Both the position numbers and the translations under genes were made by a program. A stretch of 64,000 nt of DNA, from the NCBI GenBank assembly GCA_009760885.1, contig CM019719.1, forward strand, positions 40,979,584 through 41,043,583, in the 5' to 3' direction. Positions 31,657-46,600 of this stretch are shown piece by piece (position 1 is the first letter of the stretch; every line of letters starts with the position of its first letter). The notes under the pieces were generated by a model. It did not search any database. It worked only from the letters and a program-made list of their open reading frames with translations, and was not told the DNA's origin. The stretch is from Achatina immaculata. Taxonomy: Eukaryota; Mollusca; Gastropoda; Stylommatophora; Achatinidae.

Positions 31657-34600
31657 CTGTAAAGATTGTACAGAATGAAACATTAATGATTAGGTACAAA
31701 GCTATGTGCTATCATAATTACTATTTATAAAACTGAATCTAGCCTAAAGCAGTCTTGCCTTTATTGTAACAGATCTTAATGTATGGGTTTAACAGACTGT
31801 CATTACTGAAAACAAACACACACACAAAAACATTTTTAGTTGTAGAAAATGTACAATGAGATGAAATAAAAACGTTAACAACTTTTCTGAAGTCTTATTA
31901 AAAAGATGATATCTTTTCTTTTAAAAAAAAAAAAAATTAATTATTACATGATTACTGTCACAACTGTAAAAGTAATTCTGAATATTCTCAAACTGCCTGT
32001 TAAACAAATTGGCTAAGCAGCCTTTCTGCCAGTTCAAAATGACAGCTTAACAGCTTTTCAGTGATCTCAAACTGCCAAATACTTGTAAACTTGTCTAAAC
32101 AGCCAGATCAAACCAACAGCTGAACAACTTGGCTAAACAGCCTTCCATTCAGTTCAAACTGACAGTCAGCATAAACATCAGCTTAAACTGCAGAGTAAAC
32201 AGTTAAGCAGTCAAAAAATTACTTCAAACTAAGGCAGAAAATTGAATAAAACACCTGGACCTGTTGACTTTAAAGATATAGTGAATACAACATTTTATTA
32301 TAGCAAGATAAATAATAAAACAACCAATGACATTAGTATGAATCTGTTCTTTTAACAGTATAAAATGACTATCAACAGAGTATTACATAAAGTTGTGGTA
32401 ACAAGACAGGAAACTGATAAAGGAAGAGATAAATACCCGGACAAACTGACCTCATGGCAAGAGATCTAATAAAATACTAAAACTTAAGACACTAAAACCA
32501 TTCAAAGTGTGACTGCATACATCTACTGACACAGATTTGGGTGAGGGGATGTTCAAGATGAAGTGAAAAAAAACCCCCTTAAACTAGTGAAAACTGAAAC
32601 AAAATAATTTCTGCCCTACCAATCACTGAAAAGACCCCCCAAAACTCTTTATCAAACAACTCCAAAGGGACTCACCTTGTGGCCTCCCTGATTGATATTC
32701 TTGCCATCTATCAACGTGGAAATGGTGAGCTTCACCTCTGAAAATTTCAATCAATAAACCACATGAGGCTGCGACTGGTAATTATAAATGATCAGGTAAT
32801 TTCAAATCAACCATGAGGGAAAAACACAGTCCGCACAATGTTCACAACATTTAAAATATTATTTGTCAAGTCCTCATTTTTGATACACCGTCAATTAATG
32901 CTTTATTCTATTATTTGGCCACAGTCTCCTTGGAGTATGGGAACACTTTTCTATTCTAAACTTTCTACTACATACATTACTGAAACTCTATTTACATATC
33001 ACCCTGTTAGGCTGCTGCCATATGAAAAGACCATCAATTACTTCTCAGACTTACAAATTACTGAGCTGAAAATGAACTAATTACAGATTTTATTTACGCA
33101 TCAGGTCTCATTCATCTGCCCCCCCACTACTGGCGTCATGGGCCTACGACCTGAAAAAAAATGATCCCTATGAGGCCAATATAACTCACCCTTGCCCACC
33201 TCATACTTCCCTGCCACTCTGTAATTAAGGACAAAGCCTTACTTATTTCTTGTATTCTACATAATCCAGACTCACTATGGGGGCACCTACAGGAGCCCAA
33301 AGTATACCCAAGGGTGTGGAATGCAGTAGAATATAGAGTTCAACCAACAACCACATCAAATTTTATCAATGACACCTGCATATTATCTTGTATCACACAA
33401 AAATATCCTGCTAATATACTAAGGCATGCAACACAAAAAATGGACCTCATTTACTCAATAACACATCCAAAACTGTTTTTGGAAATGCAAACTTGCCAAT
33501 GCTAACATTTCAAATATAATTTTAAATGAGAACAAATAACAAAACAAAAGAACTTCATACTTATTCCTCCATTTGCTATATCTGAAAGAGAGATTGGATT
33601 CCTAATAAATCTAATTATCACAGAAAAATGCCTTTAGCAATTGATGGCTTTGTGTTTAAAACACTGTATCACTTCTAAGTATCAACATTCAAACGCTGAG
33701 TTCAGTTAATACTACGCTGTACGGCCATACTGAAACTAAAACAAGGTCTATTATGGCTGCAGTCTTTCTAGTCATGTCAACAAATATTTATATGTGTTAT
33801 TTGTCTCTTGTACTTCTCACACTGGGTTTATCATGTCAACAAAGGTTATGTTATCTTAAGAAATTGTGATTGCTATTAATTTCATTATATATGATCTTAT
33901 TTTAATTGCACATATACATGAGTTAGATTTCCTTATTTATTTTGGCTGAAAATAATGTTTCCTCATTTAGTCAAAGTTCATGGTATATACAAAGGCTACT
34001 CAAAATCAGTCTACAATTGGTTAAGTTAAAAAAAAAAAAGTAAAGAATAGAGAAAAAAAAAATGTTATTACTTACAAAACTTACATACATAACTGCATTA
34101 CTTTTCCATATAGCTGCCATCCAACTTCAGGCACTAGTACTGCCAGGGTACCTAGCCAGTTGTTTACTCCATCCATGAGCTTTTCGTTGGTTCTGAAGCA
34201 CTGAGAAGCCAGCCAGACTTTTCATCTTGCTGAAGAGATGGTAATCATCTGTTGCATGGTCTAGGCTATGTGATAGTGCTGGTGGTGGCTGTGGCTGAAA
34301 ACCAGCTGAACTGCTTGAGTAAAGATTTGGGCAAGCTGCAGTGGGAGGCCCACATATTGCTGTGCAGGAGAACAGCAGCTTTGATGAATAAACTGCATCT
34401 TTTGTTTTACAGCCTCCAAAACTTATTCAGCATTTCATGATAAGCCTCCAACATTACTGTGATCTTTGGTGCCATGAATTATTCTGTTACAATTCAGTGT
34501 TGCCTTATCGCTTCTGTCATGCATGTCCGTGCATCCATCCCTGAATTTCCTACACCAATGCCTTACAGAACTGTCACTCATAATGTTATCACTGCACATA

Positions 34601-37600
34601 ACAAACAATGATGCTGTGTCCTGCATGCAGAAAATGAATCACACCACGGACTTCAAAGATACTGATAGTGGTAATTACAGGGTCCAAGTTTACTCACGCA
34701 CAACTGAACAAAATGGACTGTAGGTTGGCACTGAGTGAGATAACATTTTACCAGTTGCTACAGGAAATACGTTGTCACCATGGCAACCGATATATTTTAC
34801 CAGCCAACTGGATGTTGATTTAAGAAATGCCTACGTAAAATCAATCTGCCATGAAAATCTTCCTAAATAACAAAACTGTAACAATTCCCAGGACTGTCAA
34901 TCTCTTGCATGTTAACAGATTAATTAACAAAGAAAAAAAAAAAAAGGAGAACATTTCCTACTTCAATGCCCCAAACTACATGAATTACAGATAAAAATGC
35001 TTCCTATATTCCAAAACTCATCATCATCATCATCAGGTGCCGTGCCAACTGGTGTTAGCTATTATGCATCTCCAGAACACACGATCCTTCATGCAGGCCA
35101 TCAGCTCAGTTGGTGATCTCCTCTCACACCATCCCGTCTGACTGTCCAGTATAATTTTTCTTGGTATTCCGCTTGATCTTCTTCCTTCTATTTTTCCTGT
35201 TGTTATAATATTTTCAATGCCCCCTCTTCTCACTGCATGTCCTATGAAAGTACATTGTCTGTGTCTCTTGCTTTTTGACAAGATTTTTTTTGTCTTTCCA
35301 GCTCTTCTCATATATTCTTCATTAGTTATTTTTGCTGTCCAGGGGATTTGCAACATTCTTCTAATAAACCACATTTCTGCTGCTTCCAATGATTTTTGTG
35401 CAGACCTGCCTATTGTCCAAGATTCACTTCCATATAACAAGATGGGTTCAATACAGCATTTAGGACTCGTTTTCTAAAATTCATTGATAAGGATGTGTTG
35501 GATAATATGTTTCTCATTCTCTGAAATGCAGTCTTTGCTTGGTCTGTTCTGTTCCTAATTCCTGTTCTGCATCTCCCATCTAAAGTTATTACCGCTCCAA
35601 GGTATGTGAATTTCTGCACCTGCTTTAAAATAGTTCCATTTAATTTTATACTGCATGTTCCAAGACCGGACAGCTATAAAAGAGAGCAAAACTTCACTAC
35701 GACATCAGCTGTCAAGAGCTTCTAGCTCATAGTGACAGGGAGATTCACCACCACCAACAATCAACAAATCAGCATGCTCTACAAAAATGATGGTTTCTAA
35801 ACCTTATGTGAAATATCACGAGTGTCAAGTGATTTTTCTGTCTTCAGGTCATATCTTGTTAAGTATTTTTTCCCCCCCAAACATAATGCAACTCACTTCC
35901 TCTTTCACAGAGACATTGCATTTCCTTCAGACTCATGTGACTGTGTTGGGTTACACCTAAAGTTCATGGTATTTAATCAGTCTTGAAATCTCTATTTGAT
36001 TTTTTGGGGTTGGGAGGCATCACTGTATTCCTTTCACTCTAATTATTACTGTAAGCTGGCTGATGTTCCATAAAAAACAACTGCAACACCACATCTCTAA
36101 CACTTACCATCTCTCAGGGTCTGTGTGTAACCAAGGCCTACATGACTTTGGTTGTTCACCTTTGCCTGTGGGGGGGGGGGGGGGAAGAGAAACTTCCATA
36201 AATTCAACCAATCAGGAAAATATGTTTCATTTGTAACTAACGCTGCTTTCCCTCTCATCTTGAAACATAAAACTCATTTGTTAATGAGGGTTCTTTGAGA
36301 AGAAGATATACAGAAAAATGGGGAATATTGCATGGATGAATTGAATCTGGAAAAATAAAATAATGAAAAGCGTTTAGATCTAATTTATTTATTAACACTT
36401 TTTCGTATGTTTAACTAATGTGTCTATATGATGAAAACCTTGATGGAAGTAAAAGTTTAAAGGAAAAGAGCATAAAGATGACAACAGTACAGATGAATTT
36501 ATACTATCAAGAGTTAACCAGAAAGTAGATAGTGCATGACAACAATACATATGGAGTGACTATATCAAAAGATAGGCAGGAAGTGATAGGATGTCCAACA
36601 TAAGATATAATGATGATATACTGACAACATCAAGTGACAGGCAGGAGCAAATAGGATGTCCAACATGAGATATGATATATCAAGAGACAAGGAGCAGATA
36701 GGATGTCCAACATAAGATATGATATATCAAGAGACAAGAAACAGATAGGATGTCCATCATAAGATATGATATATCAAGAGACAAGGAGAAAATAGGATGT
36801 CCATCATAAGATATATCAAGAGACAAGGAGCAGATAGGATGTCCATCATAAGATATGATATATCAAGAGACAAGGAGCAGACAGGATGTCCATCATAAGA
36901 TATATCAAGAGACAAGGAGCAGATAGGATGTCCAACATACAATATGATATACTGACAACATCAAGAGACAAGGAGCAGATAGGATGTCCATCATAAGATA
37001 TGATATACTGACAACATCAAGAGACAAGGGGCAGATAGGATGTCCAACATAAGATATGATATATCAAGAGACAAGGAGCAGATAGGATGTCCATCATAAG
37101 ATATGATATATCAAGAGACAAGGAGCAGATAGGATGTCCAACATACAATATGATATACTGACAACATCAAGAGACAAGGAGCAGATAGGATGTCCAACAT
37201 AAGATATGATATACTGACAACATCAAGAGACAAGGAGCAGATAGGACAGGTGTACTATGAAGCAAAAAAGGTAAAAGAAGTTGGAGATCATCTGTATCCA
37301 GTTTTCTCTGTGGCATTAAAGGACAATAAAGATGATGATTTTGGAAGGCCATGTGTTTTTTTTTTGGTTTTTTAACACTTATGTAAAAAATATTTTAAAA
37401 AAGAGAGACACTACAAACAGTTGTTCTGAACAATCATAAAACAATGTTTTTTTTTCCAATTCTAACATCAAATTTTGAGAAAAAAAAATTCCTGCACACA
37501 GACTAGGCAAATTCTGAGAGCATATCCTGGCTTTACTTACACTGAATGAAGCATTAAGTAGATTCAGATAATTATTGTTTAAGTATATAACTATACACGA

Positions 37601-40600
37601 AACCAAACGCTCTTCCGTCATATTTCCTCTGCACTAAGTTCCACTCCCTTCTCACTTGTAACACATAGTTCAGAACCACCTCACAACATCACATTACAAC
37701 CCCTCTACCCCATTTATAATCACCTATTTCACCTTCTCTGGGCTAGATTACCACTGTATCACTCTCTCCTCTTCATGGTCCCCCCCCCCCAGCCCCCTTC
37801 TTATTTACGACCCACCTACCACAAGTCTCCATTTAAACAGTCTCCAAACTTCACCATGCGTATTTCTGAACAGTCTCCTACAAGCCACAGCTTCTTACAA
37901 GTTACAGCTAAGTGCTCCATTCATTTTATTTTTATTCTTATTTTTTCCCCCCTTTCATTTTTTTTTTTAACATAGCATTCATTGAATTTATTTATACTTT
38001 ATCTTCTCTCTCTATTTCTTCATCTTGTGTGTTTTTGTATGATAAAGGCTCATACCAAAACGTCATAACTGTGTGCTTGTTAATTAATAAAGCTGTTGCT
38101 ACTTTTTTCCTAGTTCATACATTAGGTAGATTCTGAGAGCATAGTTCGGCTTTACTTACACTGAATGAAGCATTATCATCCAACTTGTACCTCCCTCCAA
38201 TGGCGAACGTTGTGCTCCCTGTACCAGCAGCCCAAGATAAATTGACTGCTGCCTCAAGGCTGTCGCTCACCTTTTGGTGGACGGACCCTGTGAACTCCTG
38301 ACCGTCGTTACTGTCAAACAGACACACTTTTGCTCAAATATTTAGCAACGGCTAAGGTCAATACTGACTCAAGTTACCGTTTTTGTAAGAAATCATAAAA
38401 GGGACAGAAAAATCTCAAAACAACCACGCTATACAACAAATTATCTCAAGTCACTAAAGCAGATATCTCTAAAGAACTGAAAGAAATATATATATTATTA
38501 ATTTTCCTTCTGAAATCAGAATTAGAGTTTAAACTATCATAGATGATTTTTAGAGTGCTGAAAACAAAATATGTAAACTATCTGTCACAACAAGGCAACT
38601 GACAGGACAAAGATATTTTTTAACTTGAATACAACTACAAGCAAGATAATGCTGAGAAGCATGTAAATGTGAAATACTTTCTCAAAGTTATCTGTTTAGG
38701 TTCTATTTAAATACCCACATGGCGATCAATGCTTCTCCATCTTGTATGGTCCTTAGTGTTTCTGAACCAATTCAAATGCTTTTCCTTCCCCTTGCCAGCT
38801 GGCCAGCCCACCATATTTTTCTCTTGGCCACCTTCCATGAGTTTTCCAGTCAGCACCAAGTTCTGTCTCCTCATGATTCATTCATTCATTTGCATGTCCC
38901 TTGCGGAACTTTGCCTCCCAAACAGCACTCCTGTAGGCCTCTCGGTTGTGAGCAAGATGGCCTGCTGCTGCTGCGTCCATTTGCAGATCGTCAACGATTT
39001 CTTGCAGCCATCTTCGTTTTGGTCTTCCTCTTTTTCTTTTTCCCATTATGTATCCCTCCAAAATGGTCTTCTCTAAGTTATCATGACGTTTAATGTGTCC
39101 AAAATATTTAAGTTTTCTCTCTTTAATCCTCTTTACTAGTCAGCCTTCTTCAATATTAAGTTCTTGTAGTATGGATATATTTGTTCTTTTTTGTGTCCAT
39201 GATATTTGAAGAACTCTTCTGTAGCATTTACATTCAAAGGCATTTATGTGTTTCTCAGCTGTTTTGTTTAGTGTCCACGTCTCATAGGCGTATGTTGCGA
39301 TGGGAAAGATGCATGACCTTAAAAATCTTATTTTTGTAGTTCTGTCTGCTCTTCTCCACAGATTCTTTATTTGTTTTACTTTCTGAAGAGCAATAGATGT
39401 CCTCCTCATGATACGACCAAAAAATTCTGACCATCATCTTCTTATAATTTTAATTTGTTTTCATTGTTCTGAAGCTTCCCTATGGACTTCTTTATTTACT
39501 GTTATGCCAGTCCAGTATATCAGCTGCATCCTTCTCCAAAACCACATCTCTGCTGCTTCCAGCCTATCATTTCTTTACTGTCCAACTTTCACAACTGCAC
39601 AACAATACTGGTTCTAAGGCACTCTAATAGTCTTTTCTTAATCTTCTCCAAGTAAAAAAATTGGGCAGCATTACATTTCAGCTAGGTCTATGACAGCCTG
39701 GCTTTAAAGTTATAATGTATGCTAACCCTTTTCAGCCTGAGAGTCAAACTGTGCCCACTACTAATCTTAGCACTTATAAGCTACTTTTTTCCCCCTACAC
39801 TTTCTCCTTCTTCCATCACTTAGAAGCTAAACAAATGAATTTGTTATTTACAAATATATACATATATTTCAATATTTTGAAACGCTACTAACACCAGATT
39901 GGAAATACACCTTTGAAATCAACAATGGAACATGCCAAGCACAATTGAGAAACATCTTATGCAATTTATCTCTATTACTGAACATTAGAATAAGAGGTAA
40001 AAAAATGCCACATTGAGCCTATCCCACACTGAGCCTATCCTGTCCTACTCTATGGATGTGAATCATGGACAATGAACATATCAGCGCAAAGATCACTAGA
40101 AACAACAGATATGTGATTTCTTATAAGAATGTTAAGAATATCACAGACGGCTAAGATAACAAACAGTGAAAATTTCACAAAAAGCAAATGAAGAAATGAA
40201 TCCAATTAAATCCATAATAAAATGACAGTTATCATTCATCAAATGTGTAATGAGAAGGGGGCTTTGAAAACATCATAACAATAAGGATAATAAATGGGAA
40301 AAACAGCAGAGAAAGAACAAGTGAGAAAATTTTGGACGGTCTAATGCGACTGTATAAAGTGTCACCAACAGAGCTGATAATGCTGAATGACCATGACTGA
40401 GTGAAAGCTGTACAATGAAGGGCATGTTAGACAATGTTTGTTCATTTGTTTTCTCTCATACACACTTTAGTTGCACTAAATTTAATTATACACGTTTTGT
40501 TACTATAAGGTTAATAAATTTGACATTTTTAAAATGTATGGCTCACGTGAAGATTGAAAAAAAGTTCTTTTTGGCTCACCAAACAAAAAACGCTGCCCAT

Positions 40601-43600
40601 GCCTGCTTTACAGAATCTTATATAAATGAGTACTGAAGATATGGGGAAAACTATGAACAAGGGAAGGAATTATACCTTTCCAATATTTTTTGATCCAATA
40701 GCAAGTGTTGATAGATGTTTATTTTTAACCAAAAAAAAAAAAAAAAAGATTTCCAAAGCAATAGGCAAATAATGTGTTTGGTGACTTCACAAGTTGTCTG
40801 TGAAATGGGACATTAGTCTAGGCCTCACTAGTTTTTATTCTCTAAACAAATATCAGGCTTCCAGATTCACCTGACCCAACAGCAACAAGCCAGAAACTGA
40901 GTGGACACAAGACTCCTAGCCACGAGAAGGCAGCGCTTAACTACTTCCTAATCCACACAGTAAATCAAAATAACATCCTTCCTAATGACAATTACATCCA
41001 GACTGTGGCATTCTTAATCCTCCTTTCTGATATATTATAAACTACAAAAGTTAACAAAGAGAAAAAAAATGAGTGAAATAAATATACTCACACTTGTGTA
41101 ATGAATGAGAAGTCTCCAGCACTGTAACCAAAGCCAAAATTGCTTCGGGTTAGTTTTGACCTTTGAACATCAAAACCCAACTGATACCCTGCAAGCCATC
41201 CTTCGTAACTGTATGAAAAGAAGAAATAATGTGTGTAACAAATAACATGGCTGCCATTACAACATGATTTGATGATTCAAGGTACCAGGTATCTTTGCTG
41301 GATGCTTACCCTATGGGTTCATCATCATCATTTCTTCTGTGTTCAGTTTCATATGGACACAGACATTCTTCATGTCCTCCCCAGTTTTCACATCTATGGT
41401 TTTTTTTCCTGGAGCCAAGTTGGGCTTTAGTTTCTGCAGTAACTGCTAGTCTGCAGAATGTCTTCCAGAGTCTGGAGACCCAATAACTCTTCTTGTGGCT
41501 AGACAGCTGCTTGAACTACTAGAGTCTGTGTTTGGAATCCCAGGTAATTCTCGTGAGATTTTTCTTTCTCTCACGTCTAACATGCTTTGTCTATGATTTT
41601 TTTCAAGGTCTGCTCCTACAAAACTGTTTTCTTACTTTACATATGAAACTCTTGTTGTTTCCTATTTATAAAAAAATTGTTCCTGAAACTAACTTCATGT
41701 AATAAGTATTTGTTTATCTGTTGTTGTTGTTCAAGTATGCACCAGACACGGCAGGAGATTATGTATATGGTTTGTCTAAAGTTGGTACCTGCTAGAGAGA
41801 CTGAATCTAACCTATGGAATTTCTGTGTCATGACCTCGTTTCTTCTGAACAGCTACTAACGACTATGCTTACAAGCACCTTTTTTTTTTTTTTTTGGAGG
41901 TGCTAGTTCTCTCATGCCTAGATGGTTGCTCGTCCTACCGGAGTCCATGTTTCGATTCCCAGGTAATTCTTTTGTGATTTTTCTATCTCTCATGTCTCAT
42001 TAAAGTGCTCTGTCTACGATTTTTTTGAGGTCTAATCCTACAAAACTGTGTTCTCTTACTTTACCAATGACTCTTCAGAGAAGCTGGCTTACTCAGTGAT
42101 TACATAACTGGCAATTACTGGTAAATTACTGAATAAAAAAAAAATAATGGAAAGTTTTTGAGGTCGTCGGTTACAGCCACCAGCATATGTCTACTAAAAA
42201 GCAACCAGCGAAATCAGTTCCATGATAATCTGCCCAGTATGATGATGTTCAATTTACATGGAGGAGAATCAGCCAGTTTTGATTTTGGTTCAGCATGTGA
42301 GCATTCTGTATTTAATCTCACTGCAAAACAGCATAAGAAAATAATTTCATTTGAACATTTAATTCTCGCTGATATCTGCGTTTTTAACTGTAGATTAAAA
42401 AAAAAAAAATGTTTAAAAGTACCGAATGTTGTACTGAGAAAACCGGTATTTTGGAAAGTACTTCATGAGGGTGAGAGACAGGTACAATTTTACCCGCTTC
42501 AAAAAATCCTAGCATGAACACTGGACTTACTGATGCCAGGTTAGCAAACAAAAGCTAGCAAAGATCTGACCTCAGTCCCTTGGTCAAATAAAGGGAAATA
42601 ATACCTACACCAATGGCCACAGTCCAAGTCATAAAGACTGCAACTTATGCCCTCTTTAAAGAACATTAATAATAAGTGTTTGAAACTGTTACATCCCTTA
42701 TCTGAATATGCTCTTATAACTAGATTTGTATGACGATTAAAAAAATTTATACTTTACCCTAAAACAGATGATGCAGTAATAGCTGGTCCATCAAAGTCAA
42801 CATCAAAGTTTAGATTAACATAGTCCAGCTTGTAGCCAGTCTTAATCTTGAGACTTTTATTCCTGATTGTAGGACAAAAATGCTAACAGTCAATATAAAG
42901 GACTAACATAATGATCTTTTTTGTTTAGACATATACAAGAAATCATCATTGCAAATTTTATCTTTCTTCCTTGACATACACATGAAATCATCATTCCAAA
43001 TTTTTGTACACAATCTTTTTCATGACTAATGCAAGAAGTCATCATTCAAAATTTCTAGCTAGCAATAATTTAAAGATTTGTGACACTTGATTTCCTAGTT
43101 TTCTTCCCAAAGTTTTTTCTCCCAAATGAATTTTTTCTCCTCTTTCTTTGAGTTTTAAACAAAAATACCTTCACAAACCAACCTTGTCCACACATTCTTA
43201 AAATTTAGCTATCCTTTAAGATTCTTCTGAGAAAGTCGAGCTCAGTTGTCTCTAGTGACCTATTATATTTTGGACCTTTTTCTTGTTTGTAACTCACCTA
43301 ATAAAAATAGGACCAGCACAGAGAACTAACTTTTATAGTCCGTATAAAACAGATAGCAATGAACTGTTTGTCTTGTCTTGTCACTTTCTTCATTTACCTT
43401 TGCGCTGAGGACACCAAAAAAACTACAGGCTATTGGGCAGATCCATGGTGGAATTTTTAATATGCATGTTGTCCAGGCGTGATACTGACCACCTCATGTA
43501 CCGAAGGCAAAATACGGGCCTAACATTGTACTCCCCAATATGCCTTAATGGCATGGAAACGGGAATTTTACCTTTTGTGTTTGACTTTTTATAAAGATGT

Positions 43601-46600
43601 TTTCTTCTTTTTCTATCTCCCTGGTGCTCTTTGCAGCCAATTCAGTGAAGATGTTGAAGCACAGCATCGTGTTGGCTTGGGAGCAGGTTATGGCAACTAT
43701 TTTCAGTCTATTCGTGCAGATAAAAAGCAGGGGGTGTGCAATACCTCTTTAGTAGACTCCATGGGGACTGTGGTCCCGTTAGCCAGGCTAGGCCTGTTAC
43801 TGGAGATTCCAATGGAGAGGTGGGACAGGGTCTTGGTTAGCAATGATTTGACAATCTTGATGATAGCATGCCAGCTAAGATTGCTGACTGCCAAATCAGA
43901 CATTATCTTGTCCCCTGCAGATGTTGTCAATTTATGTTATGAATGCATCAAACAGGATGATTTTTATTTTGCCATTTTCTGTTGTGGCTAGAAATATTGT
44001 GTGCGTTTTCCTCAAGCACAGTTTTCAATTTGAACTCTTCCTGTGCCGTTGCATTTATATCAACACTTCCGGTTTGTCAAGTCTGGGCCGAAGTCAATAT
44101 ACTGATACATGCTTCGTTTCATTAAAAAACTAGTCTAACGTTTTGATTGTAAACATTTAGTGCACATGCCCAGTGACCCTTTTCATCATGGCCGAAGAGT
44201 GGTTAACGAGCATGAAAATCGAAGTTTTGATTGAGAATTTTCAATTTTTGGTGATGTAGATAGGGATATGGACATGCCCTGTCATCAGACCACTGTTCTT
44301 GAATGTATCCCAAGTAGATCTAGACATATTAGATGACTGAAGAAGTAGTCAGAAGGTTATTTCAGACATTATTTTAGTGAGAATGCCACATATCATCACA
44401 AGACGAGATCGACAAATAGATCTAGACATCTCAGATGATATGTAGTGTACATCTAGACCTAGCCAAAAGTAGGACACAATTATTGTCTAAAAACATCACA
44501 TTACTTCTTTTTTCCTAAAAAAAACTCTGCATTTATGAAATATTCATACATCTAGTTGTTTTGTTAACATGGAAATAGTTTGTTTCATCCACCTTTACTA
44601 ATATACACCTATACATATCAAGACCCGCGTTTTTACTCTGTCAAAAATGGAACGTCCACGTTTCTTCCTGTGGCACGGGAAGAGTTGATCCATGAGACCT
44701 GATCCATGGTCGTTCCTTTATTTTCACAATTGGCTGACCATTTATTTCCCCTGAATATTAACCCAGAATCATGGGAGTGAGTAAAACTGGCATCAAATCA
44801 AATCAGGTACAACTTTACTTCATTTCTTCTATGGATCTAAGAAGCGGGCTCATCCACCATGAGGGACACATCAGTGTTATCTCCTAAATCATTTTCATCG
44901 GGTGCCACGTCAGTAAGCGTTGATGGTCATGCTTCTCCATAGATCTCATTTCTTGATATTTTCCCATCAACTCAGTAATTTTTTCATTGCGTCATCGCAT
45001 CAGACTATGATTTTTTTTTCCTCTTGGTCTTCCCCTGCATTTCTTCCCATTTATCTAAAACATACCAAAGATTCATGTCACACCATCAAACCACTGCTAA
45101 AAACTACAATAATTAAAATAATCTAACAGTTATAATGAGAACACAACCCAAGAAAGAAGTTTTATATGATTTCCTCTTGTACATTTGTCTCTGTGTACAT
45201 ATATAAACAGTTCAGAATGTTCTTGCAATAATGAAGAAAGATGTTACCAACCCTGTTTGTGGTGCAAATGAGACATCAAATGCAAGTTCCAGTCCCTCTG
45301 CAATCTGATCTTCTATTTTAATCTCTGTATTGAGCAGATTGTCTGTGGTCCATTTCTCAGTAAATGTTAACCCTGTCCAGTCAACAGATACAGCTCAATG
45401 TAGATTAAAGCAATGACTAACACAATAAACAGGAATGAATGGCAGTCTTGGCACATAGATGGCACATGAGTTAGCATGCTTGTCAGTCATGGTGAGGCCA
45501 GTGGTTTGTGTCTAGCAAGGAGCACCCCAGTCACCCAGTTGTAGAAATGGGTACCTGGTTCCTCCTGGAGCTGGGGAAGGAAAGCTGGCCAGGCATGGTG
45601 CTGACCATATCACACAGTTGTGCGCTGGCTGAGAAGTGAAGGAAAATATGGCCATTAACGATGTATCCCTCATTCATTCATTCATATGTCCCTTGCAGAA
45701 CTTTGCCTCCCTAACAGCAATCCTGTAGGCCTCTCGGTTGTAAGCAAGATGCCCTGCTGGTGAAGCATCCATTTTCAGATCATCAACAATGTCTTGCAAC
45801 CATCTTTGCCCTGGTCTTCCTCTCTTTCTTTTTCCCATTATGTACCCTTCCAAGACTGTCTTCTCTAGATTATCATGCAGTTTAATGTGTTCAAAATATT
45901 TAAGCTTTCTCTGTCTAATCCGCTTTACTAGCCAACCTTCTTCAATATTAAGTCCTTGCAGTATGAATATATGTTCTTTTTTGTCTTCATGACATTTGAA
46001 GAACTTTTCTGTAGCATTTACATTCAAAAGCATTTATGTGTTTCTCAACTGTTTTGTTAAGTTTCCAGGTCTCACATGCATACAATGTGATGGGAAAGAT
46101 GCACACCCTTAAAAATCGTATTTTTGTAGTTCTGTCTGTTCCACTCCACAGCTTCTTTAGTTGTTTTACTTTCTGAAGAACAATGTATCCCTAGGTACCT
46201 CTATTATGGCACAAAAGAACTATGAATAGCAAATGGGGAAAAAAAAAAGTCAAAATTATCAAAGCATACTCTTAAATATAGTATTCTTTTTCTTTGAGCA
46301 GCTACTAAATTCAGCAGCTTTTTGAGGCATTTAGGCACTTTGCTGCAGACAAGACATGTCTCCATTCCTCTCTATTCTTCATCTTTTCTCGCCAACTGTT
46401 GATTCCAAGATCGCATATATCTTCTTCTAGGTTCTCTCACCATCGTTGTCTAGGTCTACCTCTGGTCTATCCCCCACCACAAAACCAACATCTTAAATAT
46501 TATAAATATTCTTAAATATATGAAAAATATTTCCATGCTCTTAAAAAAAACAAAAACATCGCACATCATCATTACTACTCCAATAATACGAAGGGTGATT

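Noticed and set aside
41094..41208. VDAC exon 5 ending at a GT two bases earlier (donor GTGTGA)
   Set aside because: It would put exon 6 out of frame; the GTGAGT donor keeps VDAC sequence (VNDG) intact.
41310..41490. Possible LINE 3' end with (ATG)n tail on the minus strand
   Set aside because: Only the short CAT/ATG run and vague similarity; no diagnostic motif.
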